Part shown: positions 34,295 to 45,679 of the stretch, piece after piece | How positions within the stretch are numbered: position 1 is the first letter of the stretch | Layout of the letters: each line of letters starts with the position of its first letter | Assembly: GCA_030734395.1 (NCBI GenBank) | Contig: JAUZTG010000029.1 | Coordinates: 4,960,001-5,024,000 of the forward strand | Origin: Sarocladium kiliense | Taxonomy: Eukaryota > Ascomycota > Sordariomycetes > Hypocreales > Sarocladiaceae | DNA length: 64,000 nucleotides | Direction of reading: 5' to 3' | Program-made: the position numbers and the translations under genes | The notes under the pieces: model-generated | Told to the model about the DNA's origin: nothing | Databases searched by the model: none | What the model saw: only the letters and a program-made list of their open reading frames with translations

Positions 34295-36457
34295 CTATTG
34301 CTCATTTGCTCCGCTACCGTTCTGATATGGAATCGATGTCCCTAAGAAAGGGTCTCCCCAAAATCCCCAGGAGAAATCCGAGCTCCAGTCAGCCTGGAAT
34401 GAAGGAATAGATGCATCGGTAGGGTTATGCAGCGGGTTCGCTTCCCATACTACATCATCCCGTGGAGAGTGAGAACCCTCATCAATATTGCCGTCGTCTT
34501 GCAACGTAACTACCTTGCCGCGGACCTCTGACCCTCTTTTTATAGCGTCGAGCACTATAGAGAAGCCCATACGATGAGTCAGCCTCGAAGGCCGCATCTC
34601 TGTATTGTCCGCAATATCTTTCTCGAGAACCTCTATCAGTTTTGCCGTACGAGCGTATTCATCCAGTGGCTCCAATGAGCAGGCTCTGAAGAAAGCCTGA
34701 GAGGTTTTGATATGATTCGTAACATGCTGCTTTTCACTGACAGTCTGATAGGTGACCTCCTGAGAGAACTCCAGAAGAAAAATAGCCGCGAATGCGAGGC
34801 TCCTGTACGAATTTTTAGGCAGGCACCGTTGTCTACGTATGAGCGTAGAGTGCCCCGGACCTTGCGGTGTCTTGGTGCAGACCTCCCACGTTGAGAGATG
34901 GATAATTCGAAGAGCAACATCAAGCCCTTTCCGAAGCAGGACCTGTCGATCCGGTGATTGCTGGGAGGTATCCGAGATGATGACCAGGGTGTACAGATGT
35001 AACTTAACATTGGAAACGGCTAGCTCAATGGATCGTGATTGCTCCGCATCGAGAGTTGCCCCGAGCTTGACAGCATCAAGATCAGTGTCAAGAAGTCGAA
35101 TGACTGATGTGGTTGTGCCATTGACTGAAGCTTGACTTAACCATTGTGAATACCGAACTGCGATTAACTGGATTTCAACTTTCAACGAGAAGACGAGCGG
35201 AACTGTTTGACGTCGAAGAAAGACCTTGATAGTAGGAAGATCCAAGTCGTAATCAAGCGACGGAGGCAGACCCAAATGCAAGGCCAGACTATGAAAAAAA
35301 TATTAGCATTGAAGTGGAGTGGTGGTTTACAACAGGCACGGTCTTCCCATCAAGGGCCCAAGGGGCAAAGAGAACTTACGACGACGCGGTATAGAAGCAT
35401 CCTAGCCAAGTATTGATCCTACTTGAGATGCGGCTAGAGCCGACTCCCATGCTCTCGAGATGAGGGATTGTTTCCTGACGGCTTAGACTCAGGATCCTGG
35501 CTGCATGAATAGCAAGCCCAGAATGGAGCCAGCTGGGATCACGGGGCTGCGTCTCAACAGGCAGCGGCCATTGACAAAGAAGCAATAGAGCCTGAATTTT
35601 GTATAGGGGCAATGGCGTGACGAAGAGTTGTTCGTGCAGCATTCTTCTGTAGGGTTCCTTTAGTTGCACTAGGAGATCCAGAGCACACTGATCTCCCAGG
35701 CGAGATGTGACAACAAGGATGATAGTCCAAAGTAGAAGTGGTTGGGATCGATAGAGCAAAGCAATTGACAAGGAGCCGATGATTGGAAAATGAGGGCGGA
35801 ACAGGTCGACGAAACTAGAACCATTATTATTTCGTCGCCGAGAGACCGCGCGAGGATGGCAGCTAGACTCACGTGGTGAAGGCCTCGACGACAGTTGAGG
35901 TGCTTACGGAAACACTACCCAAAGCGATAGCAGCCTCACTGAACGCAAAATCATCTTGGAAATGCTGATCCAGGGCACCGTTGTGAGTGTGTGTAAGCAG
36001 TTCCTCTGGTATGGACGAAGACGAAGGGTCTCGGAGTTGCTGACTTCGAAGCTCGTGTAGCTCTTTAGTCAATGCACTGAACCGTCTACATATAGTGAAT
36101 ACACCGTCAGTACCTCATAACAAGAATGAAAAAAGAAGGCCCAGAGAAGTAAAAAAAGAAGTTTAAAATTGAATAAAAAGTCCGGGTTGCTTACTGCCTG
36201 GCGGGGATCCTCTTAAAGGTTGCGTCTACGGTGCAAAGCAGGCCCCTTGTATGACACCGTGAGCACGAGGCTGGATACTTCGTCTTTGAGTCGCATCGCA
36301 ACTTGAAAGTCGGTCAGCTGGGCTCTTGTACATCATTATGGAACAAAATGTAGGCATTGAAGAAGGGTTCTGGGATTGCTAGCTCCCGTACCTTGGCTTG
36401 CTTGCACTCGGTGCAGGTGGTGACGAGCCGAGAGCCACTTTCTTTGCTGCCAGGCAT
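34295..36457 (-). CDS. Zn2Cys6 transcription factor with fungal-specific regulatory domain
   Basis: There are five exons: 36392..36457, 36195..36301, 35873..36085, 35380..35814 and 34295..35288 (introns 90, 109, 58 and 91 bp), giving 604 residues. The binuclear zinc cluster is split by the first intron and becomes complete only after splicing: CTECKQAK joins LRC, giving C-x2-C-x6-C-x9-C-x2-C-x6-C. A short coiled-coil-like linker (LTKELHELRSQQL) follows. The regulatory domain then begins with FVDLFRPHFPII, as in many fungal C6 factors. The position next to the AtuA/MFS pair (36 bp from the AtuA-gene stop, convergent) suggests it is the pathway-specific regulator of that locus. Direct evidence for the target is limited to the CGG triplets in the shared promoter. 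Confidence 0.9.
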
Positions 36458-39400
36458 CCGAGGTCGTCTGAACGGAAATCTTTCTGAGATCAATCAAGCG
36501 TGAGCAACTTCGAAGAGGTCTCGAGCTCTCAAGCCAGGAAAGTCAGGGAACTTGGGAATGCTGCCATTCGTTTCATGCACTGCGGTCAACTACCGCGGTT
36601 CCCCAGGTGTATTAGACCGGACTTTGCCACGTGACCCATGCTTCCGTCCCCTCGTTCCTCTTGGAGAGCCTGTACTACAACCAAGGTCATCGGGAACCCG
36701 GGTCAATGGAATCAAACCTACGAGCTCATGGGTTGAGAGGGCATTCTCCGCAGACTAACGCTCTGCTTGTTCCCAAGATTGCGGAATGCGTTCATCATGG
36801 AGTGCCTGGTCGGAGCACCAGAGCACGCGGGCGCGGCCCATCGTCCTCTCACACATCGACGCCATGAAGCACCGTCAGTGCTCATTCTCGTCTGCGGATG
36901 AAGTAGTTCCTCTCTGCGCTGAGCTACTACGATCGCGATATTTCCGAGGTTGACAACGATGACTGGAAGACCCGGGGGTTTCGTCTTAGCTGTCGATTGA
37001 AACCGCTAAACAGGCACTGATGACAGTGCACGAGATGGTAGTTCGTCGTGAGAACATCGGCAGGTATTTCCAATATCTCGTTGAGATCAAGTTTATGGCC
37101 TCGCCCACCGGTAGAGGTCGCCGCCGAGGCCCAGGCTGAGAGGGGATTTGGTGGTTGCGGTGGTGCTTCCCAGAAGGCCAGAAGAAACGATGGGAGTGAT
37201 GGAGGAAATCTATGGATGCTAGATTGGGGCTGCTCAGGTGTACGGCACTAGAATTGAACGTCTGTTCTCGAATGTGATACTTGAGTCTATACTAAAAATT
37301 GGATATCTTAGAATGACGTGTATAAGTTCAAGCCATGTCATTCGAGTTCTGGTGTTAACAGGTACGTCGACAAATTGCTGTGGCTTATGAGCCCTTGCAC
37401 ACATTCGCATATGCGCATCTCGCATCACACTTGGCAACCAAGGCACCACGGTCAGGTCACTCACCAAAACTCACCATTGCTAATTCCAAACAATCGAACC
37501 ATTCTCAGGATAGCGCCAAAGCCATCAATTTGGAGGATACATCGGCTAAGGCAGCCAAGAAAGCACCCAACACCACCACCACGCTGGTCCCCCGTCTCGC
37601 CGATCTGTTTCGCCATCGAACGCCAGTCAGCAGTGGATTCTCCGCAAACTCCTGCTATCGTCTCACGTCCCTGGGAGCCTCATGTGCAATTGTCTGCAAG
37701 CGACGAAACCCGAGTTCTATTCCAGAAAGGGGTCCAATCCGCGAACCGAGAAACTTCGGGACAGGGGGGAAGGGGGGTTCCTTGCTGTGCCTCTTACAAT
37801 TCGGCACGTATTTCTGCCATTGAGATTCATGCTTTGCACCTTATCAGCACCTGTATGCCACCGTAGTACCATATGCCTGGTCACCGGATGAAATGGGCCG
37901 CAGGTACAGTTCCGAATGCACATAAGCACCACCCCGTCTGACCGTCACAGCCAGTCGAACCATTCCCCAAGCAAAGCCAAATAGAAAGCAGACTCTCGTA
38001 AGAGTCTTGTTCCAGGCCAGTGGTCGGAATCACCGTAATTGCGCCTCGATGATCTCCCCTCAGTGGAGGCCGCTATCCGCCGCCCACGTCGTCAGTCTTC
38101 GTGACTTCAGCTTCCCACTCGTCTACTGATTCCGAGCTATCACCAAGTTGAGTAGGCCGGGGACACGTTGTGGCTCTGGATGGGCATCGAGGACCCGAAT
38201 TGAGTTTCGATGGTAAGGCGAAGGCAAACACTCAAGTTACAAATTCCGGAGGTTACCGCCCCCGATTTGACAAGGTCAGACTACTAAACCTGTTTCTGAA
38301 CCCCTCGCGACCTGTGGACAAGACTTGCACCGGAGCTTCTCAATGGTGCCCGCTCGCGCCCACTGGGTTGGCTTTGCCTGTCCCAAGACGTGCGTTTGCC
38401 TCCATCTTTTGCTGATTTCTCCACCATTGGGGCGATCGAAAGTACAGTAAGTCGTGCATTTGCAGCCTGTGGATGCCTTCTCGCGAGTCTATCTTGATGA
38501 GATGATGAGCATGCGTGTCCACATCTTGGTACGCACTTGTGGGCAACTGCAGATCATGGACACACCACTTCTTCTGTCGTCATTCCAGAATCAGAGACAA
38601 TGCGCGTGTTCGTGTTCCAAAGCGGGCAACGTAGTGGCCCAGCCGACTCCCACTTCGTTCCAATTGAATGAGACGACGCGCCGCGCACGCGGGTCCATGT
38701 GCTAAGATTCAAGACGGCGTAAATTGAGGAAGCAAACAATGGGGAACAGAGACAACAAATGTGATAGGACGTGGAGCGAGCTTGTGTCTCGGAGATGAGC
38801 TGTGAGCTGGCTTAAAACACCATGCATCACTTTGCCTTTTTGCACAACGGCCCTCAAGGTCCATCAGAGTCGAAGTTTTGACCCTCAAAATCTTGCTCGA
38901 TTCCTCACATCGACCGAGATTGAAAAAGAACGCCATTGTGCCACAGTGAAGGCCTAGGACGGTCTAGTGAGACGCGCACTTGCGAGCTGAAGGACGATCT
39001 TGTTGGCTCGGGACACCCCCATGTCGACTAATGCTTGCGGTGCGCGCGCAAACGCATTGAGCATATCCTCCTTATGTCTTCTTAGTTCGAGCTGAGTGGT
39101 GGGCAGCCAACGAACGAGCTGAGAGTGACTTTTATTAGCCTTTGACCTGTCGGGGAGAAAAAGGCGAGTCGCGGCCTCCCAGCTCGCCATAATGCGTAAC
39201 CCGAGCTCAAGATTGCGTTTCACACATCTGAGCTGGGAGCAATTGTTGGGCGAGATTTGTCAGGCTCGGTATTCCAGGCGCAACTCAGCTCATCGTTGAC
39301 CGCCTTTCGGAAATTCATAGCGATGTGGTATTCTGCTTGGTAGTGACCATTGTAAGATGCATCAAGTCCAGCAAGTCTTGCTACGCACGTGCAGTGTCAG

Positions 39401-40850
39401 TCCTTGGCTCAGGCAAACGGTACAGAACCCCAGGAGTCGAACTCCAATAATGGGTGCTTTGCTATAGCGCCAGTAAACGAGGGCATCTTGAATGCCTCGG
39501 GGAGCCTGGGGCTGACCGAGCCGAGCTGCAAGGCGTCGGCAGTTTTGCCAGACAGATATAAGTCGACAAGCCCCAGCCCCAGTTCCGGTTCCAGTGCGAT
39601 TCGCGACCCGGTTTGTTAATATAGCCCATGCCTCCTTGCAGGGCCAGTCTTGAGTCCTGTGCCTGTCAACAGGAGGGAAGAGACGTGGTACCACTGAGCG
39701 AAGGGCAAACCAGACGCGAGGCGGCGGGTGCACTCCGCGGGACCGAAAGGCGATATGAACGGCACAGAGCAGTGGCGAGGCAAGCTGGGAGACCCCTGCC
39801 ATGTGTGACAGTCGAGAGCTCTGTTGCATGAATATGGGGGTGTTGGAGCATGGGGGAACCTGTTTGTTGGCGATAGCTTCTGGTGGATGGCGCCGGGAAT
39901 ACCTTGGGCTGGAACGAGTCCTAGAGGAAGGTGGTGGGCGCCAACACACGCTACGGGAGAGAGGATGAGATGGAGCACCGAGGGAGAGGCCGGAAGGGTA
40001 TCGTGATGAATTGTGACCTTGGATAATTCGAAGATTTGATGAGATCTGGTGACGATGGTCAGCCAGGCAGTGACTGAAGTCTGTGAGCCTGCCCTGTGGC
40101 TGCCACAAGGAAGGTCAAGTCAGGTACCTGGACCAGGAACCACAACAGATGCAAGGCATTCGCAAGCCACTGACTGAGAGTTGCCTGCCAGTGACCTCGT
40201 GTTGCACATGACGCTGACAGCAGCCACTGAAAGTGGCCTTGACAGGTGTCGACCGTCAGGCTGGCAGCGCATTAAGCGTGCAGCCTGCATCAGCCTAACG
40301 CTGGTTCGCCAGCTGAGCTGCAGGTGCTGGGGCTTATTAAGAGACGAGCCCTGTAATTAGCAGAACTGCTGCCAGGGCGTCTTAGTACTGCAACGAGCCC
40401 TTGGCGCAGTGCCCTGTTTATGACCGCTTTCCAAGCCTTGAGCACCCTGTTTCAGCGAACAGAAGTGGTCTTGTCGCTGCGGTATACTGTTTGGCTTAGC
40501 GCGGGTCCTGCCCTGAGATTGCTCCCTGGATCCCTGCGTGGCCCGTGGGGATTGGATGCTGGTGTTCTAATCTGCATCGCAGGTCTCATCTCCAAATGCG
40601 AGACCTGCATCTGATGCCTTGTTTTGTTGTTTCCCTGAGGCATGGCCTGCCCTCTGCTTATGCTCGAATGGGTTTTAATAATTTGAAATCTGTGCCCAAA
40701 CAAACTGCCGGTGCGAAGAAGCAATGACGGGTGAAGCGCACAGGCACCTCTAGAGGGGATCAGGCAGTGTATGTGCAGTTGAACCACTCACTGACTCACG
40801 CCTGCCAGACCACTGAGGGACCTGCAGCCTGCCACTGTAGGGCACCTACA

Positions 40851-40877
40851 GCCGCTGCCACTGCCACTGCCACTGCC
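40851..40877 (+). repeat. GCCACT hexanucleotide repeat
   Basis: One GCCGCT and three GCCACT units followed by GCC form a short microsatellite about 430 bp before the ATG at 41307. No role is known. Confidence 0.85.
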
Positions 40878-41195
40878 CAGCTCCGTCGGGTCCTCCCATC
40901 CTCCCCAAGTTGTCGGTTCTCTCTCTCCCTCCTCCTCCTCTTCCAACTTTCTGCGCCTGCTGCTTGCTCTTCCCTTCTTCGATCCCAATTCTTTTCTTCT
41001 CTCACCCATCTCGTTTCTTTCGACCTGCCCAACCCATCCCGGGCCTTTCGCAATTCATCCCACAGCTCTTCCTCTCCTTGGCTGTTGTTGCTCTCCGTCG
41101 ACGCGTCCCTCGACCAGCCGACCTCGCCGTTTCCACGCCCCCGATCCGCACCGCAAGCCCCCATATACCACCACACACGACCAACAACACCCTCC

Positions 41196-41289
41196 ATGGC
41201 TTGACGATGCACAATTTCCATCTTCTCGAGCAACCTTCTGCATCCGCTTGAGTAGAATGCAGGCTCCGGGGTTCGCTCGCTCCGAGTAG
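41196..41289 (+). promoter_or_regulatory. Three consecutive upstream ORFs before the ATG at 41307
   Basis: Three ATG-to-stop ORFs lie in the 111 bp before the main start: 41196-41204 (M-A-stop), 41207-41251 (14 residues, MHNFHLLEQPSASA) and 41257-41289 (10 residues, MQAPGFARSE). They use all three frames and do not overlap the main ORF. If transcription starts in the upstream pyrimidine tract, all three are in the leader and should reduce or condition initiation at 41307. Confidence 0.6.
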
Positions 41290-41306
41290 AACCCCCCTCG
41301 GCAATC

Positions 41307-44300
41307 ATGCAGACCGTCCCAACTGTAAGTCCTGTTGTTGAAACTCTCGATGGAGCCTCTCTCACCTTGGATCGACCCTTCGCCCGTCCCGTGTCCCACG
41401 TCCTAAACCCTCGTCCCCGACCTTCACTTTACACCCACTACGTCCCATGCCCGCCCCAGTTTGCCCTCTTTTCGCGCCAATTTTTCTATGCCTTGACCTG
41501 CCCGTTCCCAACTGTTACCCGGAATCGTGTTTCCATCCTTCGCATCCTTGCTTACGGTTTTCTTAGCTTGTTGGTACTGGCACTGCCGTTGCTGCGGCGG
41601 CAAGCGGACTCGTCTTTGGCGAACAACCCCACGAGCACGCTTCAGCCCTCGCTCGACGAACTTCCGTTGACAGGTCATTTTCTGCGCCACTAGCACCTTC
41701 TGCGAGTGCTCGATTGCACACATCACCATCGGGGAGAAGATCGGTTCCTAGTTCTTCAACTCCTTCCCCGGGCCTCGAGCCCTCGCAACCCCACGTTGGC
41801 GCTCATGTCCTGTCGTCCTCAAGGCCGCCACTCTCTCGACACCATAGACCTGCGAGCGCCCAATTATCTTCATACAAACCGCCGAGCAGGAGGCAGTCCT
41901 TTGCTCGTCAAAGAGACTACTCGAGCCCAACAATTGCTGAGAATCCGAGGGACTCCATTTCCTCCAACAGTTCCTGGATACGAAGGCTCTCAGTCCGTCC
42001 TTTGTCACACCACGGCAGCATTCAGTCAAGCCTTGACCACGATACGACATCAATAGCCTTCTCGCACGGCTCAAGTGCACCGATACTCTCTCCTCATTCC
42101 GTAGGACCTCAACCACTGCCGCCCAACAAGCTTGTGAAGCGAAGCTCTCAGCACGACGATCCGGACGAATTGATACGACGACGCTCTAGATCCCACCGGC
42201 CGACGTTGCGTCGACCGGCAACGAGTCATCAGCGTTCCGCAACTTTGCACCAATTTCAGCCTACCCCCGAGTTTGAGCTCACAACAACGCGGGGAAACTA
42301 CTCCTTTGAACAAGATCGTGCAGAAACGTACTTCAATACAGGGCCGGCTGAGATACCTGGAACTTTTCCCAAGGGAGGCAGTTGGATATCGTTCTTCCAT
42401 AACCGCTCTGTTGAAGTTCATGCCCAGGGTAGTCTCCGGAGAACGAACGACCTTGCCCCGAGTAACCGCTCGGGAGTTTTCAAACGCATTACGACCACGG
42501 ACGAAAAGCGCAGGATACACCTGGTCAAGCCTCGGTTGATATCAGGCGGTGCACGTAATCCCTTTGCGGATTCTCCAACAACGGCCGAACCCACTGAGTA
42601 CCAAACGCAAGACTCCACCGAGGACCCGGACACTTCAGGTCCTTCTGCAGACACAACACCATCTAAACGAGCAAAGCGGTCCATTTCAATGACGTTCTCA
42701 TCAGCAGGCAATTGGGTTTCCAGGACATCGGGAAGCCTGCGGCGGCCGAAGCGTGGAGCTGAGTCTCGAAGCGGAAATAAGCGATATGTGTCAGCTCCAG
42801 TCAGCGGCACGCAATTCAATGCAGACCAGGCCGCCAATCCTGCGGAGGAACCGCTCTCACCCACTCATGTACCAGAGGACCAGGGTGTAGATCCCCCGTC
42901 AGCTACAAATGCAAAGCGCACTGCCCGCCAGAGGAACTCGTCCTCTCCCTTGCCTTCCCTTTCAAGACTCACAGGCGGCCCTCAAGTTGAAACAGCTCGC
43001 ATTGGGTCCGCTAGCGGACGAACCACGGTACGGCCTAATCAGCCTTCAGGCAGCTCTAGTAGCTCTGCGGCAATGTCACCACGTCGGGGACAGACTGTCG
43101 ACCGTAGATCAACTCTGGATGGTTCCGAAGGAGAAGCTCGTGACTTCGGCTCAGTAGACGATGATGACACGGACTTCAAAAGTGATGGCCTGTTCGATTC
43201 TATCCGGACCGCAGGCTCAAGCCGAGCCAGAGCAGTGGACACGCCGCTTGACTCCATGTATGACGAGTCTCCTCCAAGCACAGCCGGCAACAGCAAGACG
43301 AAACGCTTGTCAATACAAGAAATTCTGGGTAAGGGATGGGATGAAGAGAACAAGATTATGGAGGAAGATGAGAACGCGCAAACCCCAGTTCGCAATAACC
43401 GCGCCCGGTTCAGCACGGACACTAATGATCGTGCTTCTTTCTCAGCCAGAGATCCTGTTCGCATGTCAATGGACGACGATTTTGATGACGACTGGGCGAG
43501 GGACGATGACGCGCCATTCAATTCATTATCACCACCCTCAAAGGGTGGCTCGCTGAACGCCAGAGGAATCAACCCCAATGTCAGATTGGCCCTCGCCAAT
43601 ATCAGTGGGAATGGTACTTTGGAAGCCAATATCAACGACACTATCAGCGAACGGCCTCTGAGCAACCTGTTCGATTGGTCAGAGCCCGCTGCACATGACA
43701 AGCCGGAAGATGGTCACTCCCCACGGCCTCGCACAGCTTATGCAAAGCAGGAATTGGACCCTAGAGGTGGCCGATCAGCGACCCGCAAAGGCCCAACGCC
43801 GACTCACGTTCGCAGCCAAAGCGTACCAGTTGTGCATGACGGCTCAGATGATTCAAGACCCACTGGGGCTAAGTATGGTACCTGGGGAATGTCATCCAAA
43901 ACTGTGAGTGAGGACTGGGATGAAGACTTTGAGTTCGGCGGCAGCGCCGCTGGAGACGATGATTCTAGTCGTCAAGCCATGTTTGCGGTCCCTGAGTCTA
44001 TCAGAGCAACACAGCCCAGTGTGAAGGCCCACTCAGGACAGATCCGTGAATTCTCTCTGCTAGTCAACGACCTCAAGCGTTTGTGTCGGCATGGCCGCGA
44101 CATGGGATTGCTTGACGGACCCTACAAATCTCTGTGGAAGGAAGCAGAGGGAATCATCACGTTAGCATCACCAGACGAAGACTCTGAGGAAGGTGACAGA
44201 CAGTCGAACTTCTCCTTGGATCTCGATGCTTTTGACACTGACGAGCGGTTGATGCTTGATGGAATGGATGCCAAGTCTCTTGACAAACTGGATGCTGCTA

Positions 44301-44893
44301 TCGATAGCCATCCAGCAATGTCAAAGACTGCGGTTGTCCGTGAGCGCCCGTCTCCAAGACGTCGATCTGTCTTCTCACCAGATGACGATATTTTTGGCTT
44401 CAATGCATCAGCAGACACTCAAGGCCCAGCCAAGACGAGCAGACCGCGGACACCTGAGCCCGGCTCAAGGAAGTCACCGGACGTGAACGGCGTGGTCCGC
44501 CATGTCATGGAAGCCATGCAGCAACGGTCTACGGCTGCCCAACTTCCACAGCCCAGTGCGAAGAATGATCGAATGCATTTCGACACCAACAGTCTAAAGG
44601 CGCTGGTCAAAAGAGCTGGCGATCTCCGTGACATCTTGTCGGACGCAATTCGGAAGGTCGATCAGATCACGCATAGCCCAGCTCGCACACCGAGGCATGA
44701 TCGACACGAAAGACATCCGGAGTCCAGCCCAGCCTTCACGAAAGTTTTCGAGGAGCCTGCCGCTACCCCACCACGAAGAATTACAAAGAGTCGAGGCAAC
44801 ACTGCAGCCACCGGGACTATGGATAGTCCATCACCAGAGAACTCACCTTCGTCAGGAATCAACAGGAGACTGCAGATAATGACTGTGAATTGA
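41307..44893 (+). CDS. 1,114-residue largely disordered protein of unknown function
   Basis: The exons are 41307..41324 (MQTVPT only) and 41567..44893, separated by a 242-bp intron. Choosing the TAG at 41566 as acceptor keeps the frame and adds LVGTGTAVAAAASGLVFGE before the main body. The protein is rich in Ser, Arg, Pro and Asp. Recognisable stretches are SWISFFHNRS near residue 210, KRLSIQEILGKGWDEENK in the middle, acidic boxes (DDDFDDDWARDDD and EDWDEDFEFGG), a helical block REFSLLVNDLKRLCRHGRD and a C-terminal helix SLKALVKRAGDLRDILSDA. I do not recognise the family. The acidic Trp boxes recall scaffold proteins of the septation pathway, but no diagnostic motif supports that. Three short upstream ORFs suggest translational control. 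Confidence 0.85.
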
Positions 44894-45679
44894 GCAGATG
44901 TAACTTTTACTTCTGCAACTACGGCGAGTCCCAATCACATCAGAGGGGAATAATTTCGAGCCGATGCTGTATACTTTCCGCTACGGACATGCGTCCAGCT
45001 GGGCTGGGCTGCTTGAGGATACCTGTATTAAGGGGAGCGTTCAGACCCAGGCGATATAGGGCGAAGCTCGACTTTGTCCCAAGCCAGGCCAGGAGGACAG
45101 TGACAGTCACGAAACGAAGGTACGGACAACGCATACATGACGATACACCAGACGTACGACATGCGTTCAGAAAATTCCGAATGAAGAACTGCACTTAACG
45201 AGTAATCATCATGTTTATGGACGAGAAAAACAAACTTTTGGGTTACACTTCGATTTGATATTTTTGGACTTGTTTACTTTCTGGTTCTTTTTGTTCTGTT
45301 CGATGTCGTCATGGCCACGAAGCATCGAGGATACAAATCATCCTCGGGTAGGTTAAATTCGGAAGGAAAAAAGTAGGAACACGGCAAGGAAGATGTGATG
45401 AACGGCCCAGGGAAAGAAGGGAAGGGGAACGGAATTCATCGCTTCCATTATCAAGCATCCGGCGTTTGTTAAGAGTCGTCAAGGGGACATGAATGACGGG
45501 GGTGAGGAAGACCAGAAGAAACTATGCCGCTGTTATGAAATGCATGGATAGAAGTTGGCATTGCACATGATAAATATGTTTGGTATCATTCCTTCCTTTG
45601 TGTATGATATGTGATTCCGCTCTGGTTCTGGATTCGACTCGAGTGAGGCTCATGCTTGTCCTTATCCGCCCAATAACGA
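44894..45679. other. Convergent 3' intergenic region
   Basis: 786 bp between the stop of the 1,114-residue protein gene (+) and that of swf1 (-). T-rich sequence at 45220-45310 suits a 3' UTR end. No gene is seen. Confidence 0.55.

Larger units (their letters stand above)
36458..41306. other. 4.85-kb gene-free region
   Basis: No ORF here has protein-like composition, a domain or convincing splice partners, although several open frames exist (37318-37866 +, 39362-40108 -). No transposase, LTR or obvious repeat-induced-mutation signature (strong AT bias) is seen. The part 40060-40640 is rich in CAG/CTG and GCC words. A GCCACT repeat sits at 40851-40877 and a pyrimidine tract at about 40900-41110. 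The last is probably the promoter and leader of the + strand gene starting at 41307, which also carries three upstream ORFs. Confidence 0.55.

Noticed and set aside
37318..37866. 182-codon and 147-codon overlapping open frames on the + strand
   Set aside because: Two frames are open over the same DNA with neither showing a fold, hydrophobic core or splice partners. I treat this as low stop-codon density.
39362..40108. 248-codon open frame on the - strand
   Set aside because: The composition (many Arg, Pro, Ser, Trp, Cys with no pattern) is typical of a chance frame in CG-rich non-coding DNA. There is no domain, and other frames are open over the same span.
36458..41306. Degenerate transposon or RIP-mutated repeat
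   Set aside because: The stretch is not AT-rich, shows no reverse transcriptase or transposase fragments, and no terminal repeats are visible.
41714..41720. Start of the 1,114-residue protein within the long exon
   Set aside because: No ATG lies there; extending upstream to the TAG acceptor at 41566 and joining exon 41307-41324 gives a continuous and plausible N-terminus.
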